Source of the DNA: an uncultured Actinomyces sp. | GTDB taxonomy: Bacteria; Actinomycetota; Actinomycetes; Actinomycetales; Actinomycetaceae | Length of the DNA: 9,661 nt | Reading direction: 5' to 3' | Assembly (NCBI GenBank): GCA_902373545.1 | Contig: CABKMZ010000075.1 | Location: forward strand, 1 to 9,661 | Part shown: positions 5,642 through 9,661 of the stretch, piece after piece | How the letters are laid out: every line of letters begins with the position of its first letter | Numbering within the stretch: position 1 is the stretch's first letter | Made by a program: the position numbers and the translations under genes | The notes under the pieces: generated by a model | Told to the model about the DNA's origin: nothing | Seen by the model: the letters and a program-made list of their open reading frames with translations, nothing else | Databases searched by the model: none

Positions 5642-6541
5642 ATGACCCTGTCCACGATCCTTATCGGCATCCTGCCCTCAGTCTTCTTCGGTGTCGCCAC
5701 GACGCTGATGGGAAAGACCGGCGGCTCAGACCGCCAGCGAGTCATGGGCGCCGTCCTCGGCGGCCTGCTCATGGCCGCCGTCGCCACCCCCTTCCTGCAT
5801 CCCGCGTGGACGCCGCTGAACCTGGGAGTCTCCTTCCTGACCGGCCTGCTCCTTGGCGTCGGCGTGTGCGACCAGCTGCGCTCCTACTCGGTGCTCGGCA
5901 TGAGCCGCACGATGCCCCTGTCCACCGGCGGCCAACTGGTCCTCATGTCCCTGGCGGGCATCGGGATCTTCGGCGAGTGGCTCCACGGCGGAGCGCTGCC
6001 CTACGGTATCGCCGCGATCATCGTCCTGATCGTCGGCATCTGGTTCCTGTCGCGTTCCGAGTCGGGCTCCGACGCGGCCTCCCTTGACTGGAAGCGTGGT
6101 GCCTTCCTGCTGACGACCTCGACGCTGGGACTCGTGGCCTTCCCGCTTATCATCAAGTGGTTCGGCATCCAGCCCGCCGAGTTCCTGCTGCCTCAGGCGA
6201 TTGGCTACACCGTGTACTGCGCGATCTTCTTTGGCGTCCAGGGGCGCGGCGGCGTTGACCCCGAGGATTCGCTGCGCCACCGCCGCATGCTCCCCTCGAC
6301 CTTCAACGGCGTCCTGTGGGGCACCGCCATCCTGCTTCTCCAGCTCAACTCCAACAAGCTGGGCGCGGGCACGGGTTTCACCCTCTCGCAGCTGGGAATC
6401 CTGATTTCCACGCCGCTGGGCATTCTGTGGCTTCACGAGACGCGCTCGCGCAAGGAGCTGCGCTGGACCATCATCGGCGTCGCCCTGGTCATTGTGGGCG
6501 CGGTCCTGGCGGGCGTCGCCAAGACCCTCGACGTGGCCTAA
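5642..6541 (+). CDS. GRP-family sugar transporter (glucose/ribose uptake permease type)
   Basis: A 299-residue, very hydrophobic inner-membrane protein with about ten membrane helices in two related halves. Helices are centred near residues 12, 43, 67, 105, 126, 163, 190, 230, 253 and 283. The segment DQLRSYSVLGMSRTMPLSTG (77-96), then GQLV and FGEW (110-113), corresponds to the NQLKSISLIGVSNTMPVSTG signature of the Bacillus GlcU/RbsU-type glucose/ribose permeases. The second half repeats it as LGAGTGFTLSQLGILISTPLG (240-260), then LHE. The family moves monosaccharides by proton-linked secondary transport; the substrate here cannot be read from sequence. The start is fixed by AGGAGG at 7 nt. 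The gene stands alone between two copies of the repeat hairpin and has housekeeping-like GC-rich codon use. Confidence 0.88.
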   Translation: MTLSTILIGILPSVFFGVATTLMGKTGGSDRQRVMGAVLGGLLMAAVATPFLHPAWTPLNLGVSFLTGLLLGVGVCDQLRSYSVLGMSRTMPLSTGGQLVLMSLAGIGIFGEWLHGGALPYGIAAIIVLIVGIWFLSRSESGSDAASLDWKRGAFLLTTSTLGLVAFPLIIKWFGIQPAEFLLPQAIGYTVYCAIFFGVQGRGGVDPEDSLRHRRMLPSTFNGVLWGTAILLLQLNSNKLGAGTGFTLSQLGILISTPLGILWLHETRSRKELRWTIIGVALVIVGAVLAGVAKTLDVA

Positions 6542-6602
6542 GTGACGCGATGGAGCCACCTCACCGCTCGGTGCGCGACGGCGGTGGCGACCCCGATACT
6601 CT

Positions 6603-6638
6603 CCCGGGCCTCGTTCCTCATTCGGGACGAGGCCCGGG
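6603..6638 (+). terminator. Hairpin after the transporter gene (repeat hairpin copy 3)
   Basis: Arms cccgggcctcgttcc (6603-6617) and gggacgaggcccggg (6624-6638) pair over 15 positions with one G-T pair and a 6-base loop (tcattc). It begins 62 bases after the transporter stop. Unlike copies 1 and 2, no T-tract follows, so intrinsic termination may be weak. Confidence 0.65.
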
Positions 6639-6713
6639 CTGCATCCGCGGGCACTGTGACGTCGTTGCGCAAGCGGGCACCCCGGGCGTGCGCGGTGCGA
6701 CAGAATATGGTGC

Positions 6714-7143
6714 ATGTTCACGATTGATAGAGCTGCTCTGTCCTTCGCCCACGCTCGGGAACTGGAGAAAAGTGCATTGATCAGGCGGTTTCTGAGGGAG
6801 ATCTGGACCGCTACATGCTCGACGTCGCGGGCGAGGTTGCGGCCGCGGTCGTGCGCATCATTGACCTCGGCGGACAGTCGCTGCGTTCCATCGAGAACAC
6901 GCCCGCATGGTCCGAAGTGTTCCTCGCACACGCCCGGATCGACAGCATCGTGGGCACCGGTGCCAAGGCCCGCTCACGGGCGCACTCGCGGAATCCGTGG
7001 AGCTCCTCAACAGGCTCTCCGCCATCAAGCCGCGGCCCGTCATCGCGATCGACGTCCCCTCGGGCCTGACCGACGACGATGGCGCGATCACGGATCCGAT
7101 CCTGCGTGCCACCCACACGCTCACATGCGAAGAGCCGGTTTAA
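6714..7143 (+). pseudogene. Decayed NAD(P)H-hydrate epimerase (YjeF_N domain of nnr)
   Basis: Pieces of one protein are read in three frames. ATG 6714 gives MFTIDRAALSFAHARELEKSA, an N-terminal 'AR-E-E' helix. A frame change near 6776-6782 leads to DQAVSEGDLDRYMLDVAGEV, then AAAVVRII, and on to ARIDSIVGTGAK. A second change near 6965-6970 (one base missing) leads to GPLTGALAESVELLNRLSA, then RPVIAIDVPSGLTDDDGAI and ATHTLTCEEPV with TAA 7141-7143. 'DxIVGTGAxGPLxG' and 'VIAIDVPSGL' are hallmarks of the epimerase that repairs damaged NAD(P)H hydrates. The segment between the N-terminal helix and ARIDSIVG is too short: the conserved NNGGDG loop and its surroundings are missing. The end of the domain and any ADP-dependent dehydratase (carbohydrate-kinase-like) domain are also absent. 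Two frameshifts, a deletion and a lost C-terminus make this a true relic. A -10-like CAGAAT 7 nt before the ATG may be an old leaderless promoter. Confidence 0.8.
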
Positions 7144-7398
7144 CGCGTGTGCAGGTGGGTCCAGAGTGTCACCTGACTGTCCGATGACGCAATCCGCTGG
7201 AGCGGACTCTATCGCGCCCTACCGCAGCGTCCGGGACTGACCTCAGCAGTGCGAAAGATTCTATAATCCCGGGCTGTGTTTGTGAATCGCGCGTGACCTG
7301 CGGATTCGTGGGTAAATGTTTAACGCTTTGAACTTCTTTGATAGGGTCGATATGTGACAGAGTCGCGCAACGTTGCGCCTGGTAGAGGAGGGACTCGA
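7144..7398 (+). promoter_or_regulatory. Intergenic region and leader of the DUF1023 operon
   Basis: No gene is seen here. Small inverted repeats occur at 7152-7175 (caggtg/cacctg), 7193-7206 (tccgct/agcgga) and 7284-7307 (a stem of about nine pairs with one bulge, loop tgacc). A perfect consensus TATAAT lies at 7262-7267, with only a poor -35 upstream (ctgacc 7237-7242). A perfect 14-bp palindrome gcgcaacgttgcgc is at 7365-7378, between the main promoter and the ribosome binding site. The site AGGAGG (7386-7391) is 7 nt before ATG 7399. Confidence 0.45.
7328..7356 (+). promoter_or_regulatory. Candidate main promoter of the DUF1023 operon
   Basis: TTGAAC (7328-7333), a 17-bp spacer and TATGTG (7351-7356). 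An overlapping alternative is TTTAAC (7319-7324), a 17-bp spacer and TAGGGT (7342-7347). Either would start the mRNA just before or within the 14-bp palindrome at 7365-7378, a natural place for a repressor. Confidence 0.5.
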
Positions 7399-7749
7399 AT
7401 GACAGATCTGCACATCGTGGAGGGCGATCTTGAAGTGTTGCGTGATCGAACGCGGATCGTGGGCGAGGATTTGGAGCCCGTCACCGTTGCCGACATTGGC
7501 GGCTACGTGACGAACGCGATGCAGGGAGCAACCAGTGTGGGTGAATCGCAGCGCGCGTGTGACCGGATCGATGCTGACGTGACAGACGTTTGCGCTGCTT
7601 TGTTGGACTTCTCCCAATCTGTCGACGAGTCCATCACCAACTACGCCACCACGGAGGACGTATCCAGCGTGAGCTTCACGGTCCCCGCGCACGTCTACGG
7701 GCCGCTCACCGGCAACAAGCTGCGTCAGATGTGGGAGGCCGAGCGCTGA
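7399..7749 (+). CDS. Small helical protein, possible ESAT-6/WXG100-like partner of the downstream hydrolase
   Basis: A 116-residue protein (MTDLHIVEGDLEVLRDRTRI...), mostly helical by composition: a first helix at about 8-25, then a long amphipathic region at about 36-85, then a short strand-rich part (SVSFTVPAHVYGPL) and a charged end. There is no signal peptide, no membrane segment and no WXG motif, so a WXG100 label rests only on size, helical content and place before a DUF1023 protein. The start is ATG 7399 because of AGGAGG at 7 nt; an in-frame GTG at 7354 lies in the promoter region and is unlikely. The stop TGA shares its A with the ATG of the next gene (TGATG), so the two are co-translated. 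The likely role is as a chaperone or heterodimer partner for export or folding of the hydrolase. This is inference from context. Confidence 0.75.
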   Translation: MTDLHIVEGDLEVLRDRTRIVGEDLEPVTVADIGGYVTNAMQGATSVGESQRACDRIDADVTDVCAALLDFSQSVDESITNYATTEDVSSVSFTVPAHVYGPLTGNKLRQMWEAER

Positions 7750-9503
7750 TGGGACTGTCATGGGCTGACGTGAAGGAATGGACCGATGCGGGCCTCAATG
7801 AGGCCATCGCCATCGCAGAGGATGCTCGCAAGGCCGCGTCTAATCAAGCGGCGGAGCTTGCATCGCATAAGAGTTCTATCGCGTCGACGGGTCAAGCGCC
7901 CAGCGACATGCGATCGGCGCTCGATGCCATCCAGGGGAATCTCGATGCGCGCGTCAACGAGCTAAGCGAGCTGATGATGGCCTGTGCCGAGGCCTACGAC
8001 GGCGTGCGCGTTGTTATCGCGAAGGCGGATTCATGCAAGGAGCTGAGCGCCAGCCTCGGGTGCACGATTTCAGATGATGGAACAGTGTCGGCTCTGGTCA
8101 ATGACGACGGGGTGAGCAGTAGTAAACACGAGGAGCTGACAGAGCTACTGAGTGAGACGTTGACCGAGGCCGACCGGGTTGACGTCGCCTTCGCGGCGCG
8201 GCTCAAGGCTCTCGGGGACGGAACCTATTCGTCGAACGAGAATCACGCGTCAGCCTCACCCGGCCTCGTCAACAATGCGGACTCCACGTGGACGCCTCGC
8301 CAGGTCTCGGCCTGGTGGAATTCCCTCACCGAGGCCGAACGGCAAGCCTGCATTGAGGGGAATCCCAAACTGTACGGGAATCTTGACGGCATCGACATGG
8401 CGTCGCGCGCCGCCGCGAACGACCTTGTCCTGAATGGACGTAAGGACGCCTCCGGTAATCGCATCCCGGGAACGTCCATGCTGGATGAGGCGCAGGCCGA
8501 GTATGATCGCGTGAAGGCGCTGTATGACGAGGCTCAAGCAAATCCTCACAAGTACGATGCTCGTGGTGAGGGGCTGAGGCCAAATCCCCACAAGGATGAG
8601 CTTGAAGCGGCGCAGCATAGGCTCGACGAACTCAAGCTGTTGGTAAAACGGCTGGGAGCTAAGGAGAATAAGGGTGCTTCGCTCATTGCCCTTGATGACA
8701 GTGGGGACCGTCTTAAGGCGGCAATTGCCTTCGGCGACGTCGATAACGCTGCGCACGTTGCTACCCTGGTGCCCGGAATGGGCACCAACGTACACGATTC
8801 GGTTGAGCGCTACATGGATACGGCTCAGCGTCTACGCGTCAAAGCGGCAGAGCAAGCGCGCATAGATCTAAGCGATGTCGCAACCATCGCGTGGCTCGAC
8901 TACGACGCTCCTCCGGATTTCTTTAAGACTGGCGATACCTCCGTGGCTTCGGTGGATCTGGCGAAGGCGGGGGGCCAGCGCCTCACGGAGCACGTGACGG
9001 GCATCGACGCCTGGCGGCAGGAACGCGGCATGTCCGTTCATCAGACCGCGGTGACGCACTCCTACGGGTCCACGACGGGTGGCTTCGCGATGCGTGACAT
9101 CGGGCGCGGCGTCGTCGACGACTTCATCTACACAGGCTCGCCGGGCAGCGCCGTCCAGTCCGTTGAGCGCTTGGGGGTTGAGTCCGGACACGTCTACGTC
9201 AGCGCGGTTCCATCGCTGGATGCGGTGCAGGGTATCGGGCCGGACGGATCGTTCGGCAGGAACCCCGATCAGCTCGAAGGAATCGAGCACCTGTCGGGGG
9301 ACACTACGGGTGCTCAAGACCATAAGAATCTCTTCGAGTTCCGCTATGATCGCTGGTGGTTGGCCCCGACTGCGCTTGGCCCGCTGGCCGTCACCGACAT
9401 TCCGAATCCTTTCGGTAACCACTCGACCTACTTCAGTCCCGCCCAGCAAGGGCAGCACAACGTTGCTTTTGATGACATTAGCCGCGTGGTTGGGGGGTGT
9501 TAA
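7749..9503 (+). CDS. DUF1023 alpha/beta-hydrolase with helical N-terminal region
   Basis: A 584-residue protein. The N-terminal 155 residues are helical and polar, with no signal peptide, like the export-type helical domains found in front of DUF1023. WTPRQVSAWWNSLTEAERQA (181-200), then GNPKLYGNLDGIDMASRAAAN, is the linker segment usual in this family. A coiled coil follows at 244-302. The hydrolase domain starts at LVPGMGTNVHDSVE (340-353), then IAWLDYDAP (380-388) and the nucleophile elbow THSYGSTTGG (436-445) with Ser438. DDFIYTGSPG (457-466) follows, and the likely catalytic His558 is in NPFGNHSTYFS. The acid may be Asp491. Catalytic residues look intact, so an active hydrolase (esterase or lipase type) is likely; the substrate is unknown. 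The ATG at 7749 overlaps the stop of the preceding gene, with GGGAGG 10 nt upstream. An upstream extension to 7590 in this frame only shadows the preceding gene. Confidence 0.85.
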   Translation: MGLSWADVKEWTDAGLNEAIAIAEDARKAASNQAAELASHKSSIASTGQAPSDMRSALDAIQGNLDARVNELSELMMACAEAYDGVRVVIAKADSCKELSASLGCTISDDGTVSALVNDDGVSSSKHEELTELLSETLTEADRVDVAFAARLKALGDGTYSSNENHASASPGLVNNADSTWTPRQVSAWWNSLTEAERQACIEGNPKLYGNLDGIDMASRAAANDLVLNGRKDASGNRIPGTSMLDEAQAEYDRVKALYDEAQANPHKYDARGEGLRPNPHKDELEAAQHRLDELKLLVKRLGAKENKGASLIALDDSGDRLKAAIAFGDVDNAAHVATLVPGMGTNVHDSVERYMDTAQRLRVKAAEQARIDLSDVATIAWLDYDAPPDFFKTGDTSVASVDLAKAGGQRLTEHVTGIDAWRQERGMSVHQTAVTHSYGSTTGGFAMRDIGRGVVDDFIYTGSPGSAVQSVERLGVESGHVYVSAVPSLDAVQGIGPDGSFGRNPDQLEGIEHLSGDTTGAQDHKNLFEFRYDRWWLAPTALGPLAVTDIPNPFGNHSTYFSPAQQGQHNVAFDDISRVVGGC

Positions 9504-9506
9504 GTG

Positions 9507-9661
9507 ATGCGTCGGGTTGTGGGGGTGTTGTGTGCGCTGGTGTGTGCGGCGTTGGTAGGGTGTGTTCCTTCTGGGCGGGAGTGGTTTGATCCGCCTGAGG
9601 GTAAGACTTCTTTTGAGAAGCGCCAGACCATCAGTGAATTCATGGAGCACACCGAGCCGGT
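9507..9661 (+). CDS. Lipoprotein (3' end outside window)
   Basis: The protein begins MRRVVGVLCALVCAALVGCV: a short basic start, a hydrophobic stretch and the lipobox LVGC with Cys at position 19 counted from ATG 9507. It is therefore predicted to be exported by Sec, lipid-modified at that Cys and held on the outer face of the membrane. The mature part (VPSGREWFDPPEGKTSFEKR...) is cut after about 33 residues and is not recognised. A GTG at 9504 directly before the ATG is an alternative start. It follows the hydrolase stop by three bases, so the three genes from 7399 form one operon. An accessory or immunity role next to the exported hydrolase is possible but not shown. Confidence 0.75.
   Translation, partial: MRRVVGVLCALVCAALVGCVPSGREWFDPPEGKTSFEKRQTISEFMEHTEP

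Noticed and set aside
5436..5645. 69-codon plus-strand ORF before the transporter
   Set aside because: Arg/Pro-rich product without a ribosome binding site, running through the G-rich run and leader hairpins and overlapping the transporter start; treated as non-coding.
5726..6931. 401-codon minus-strand ORF opposite the transporter
   Set aside because: Composition biased to R/A/G/D with no recognisable domain; the plus-strand transporter explains the DNA.
8868..9650. 260-codon minus-strand ORF opposite the hydrolase and lipoprotein
   Set aside because: No family features, no promoter or ribosome binding site seen, and it covers the conserved DUF1023 catalytic part.

Overview
The window looks like chromosomal DNA of a high-GC actinobacterium. 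An Actinomycetaceae member (Actinomyces/Schaalia type) is my best guess; this is inferred from the GC-rich codon use of coaA and glmS, the choline-binding-like wall repeats and the DUF1023-type hydrolase. No rRNA, tRNA, CRISPR array or insertion sequence was recognised.

Layout. (1) 2-592: C-terminal end of a surface protein with GW-type cell-wall-binding repeats, followed by a strong hairpin. (2) 659-1669 (minus) and 1787-3700 (plus): divergent coaA (pantothenate kinase) and glmS (glucosamine-6-phosphate synthase), two housekeeping genes often close together in actinobacteria. (3) 3864-5318: a small, less GC-rich island that reads as a toxin-antitoxin-chaperone (TAC) module. It holds a HigB/RelE-like toxin gene broken by one extra G in a G6 run, a HigA-like XRE antitoxin with an extra C-terminal tail, and an overlapping SecB-like chaperone gene. 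(4) 5642-6541: a ten-helix GRP-family sugar transporter with a structured leader. (5) 6714-7143: a decayed NAD(P)H-hydrate epimerase (YjeF_N) with two frameshifts, an internal deletion and a lost C-terminus. (6) 7399-9661: an operon of a small helical protein, a DUF1023 alpha/beta-hydrolase and a lipoprotein cut by the window edge.

The TAC module is the most interesting content. Its order (toxin, antitoxin, SecB-like chaperone) matches the Mycobacterium tuberculosis HigB1-HigA1-Rv1957 system, where the chaperone protects an antitoxin carrying a C-terminal chaperone-addiction tail. Both the toxin and the antitoxin genes appear to be leaderless, with a -10 hexamer exactly 7 nt before the ATG. 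The antitoxin has its own promoter, so antitoxin and chaperone could still be made although the toxin frame is broken.

Three nearly identical hairpins (3734-3770, 5362-5394, 6603-6638) follow glmS, the chaperone gene and the transporter gene. Two of them bracket the TAC island and two bracket the transporter. This suggests that cargo was inserted between glmS and the old nnr locus, or swapped there by recombination at these repeats. In many actinobacteria acpS and nnr follow glmS; here no acpS is seen and nnr is a relic.
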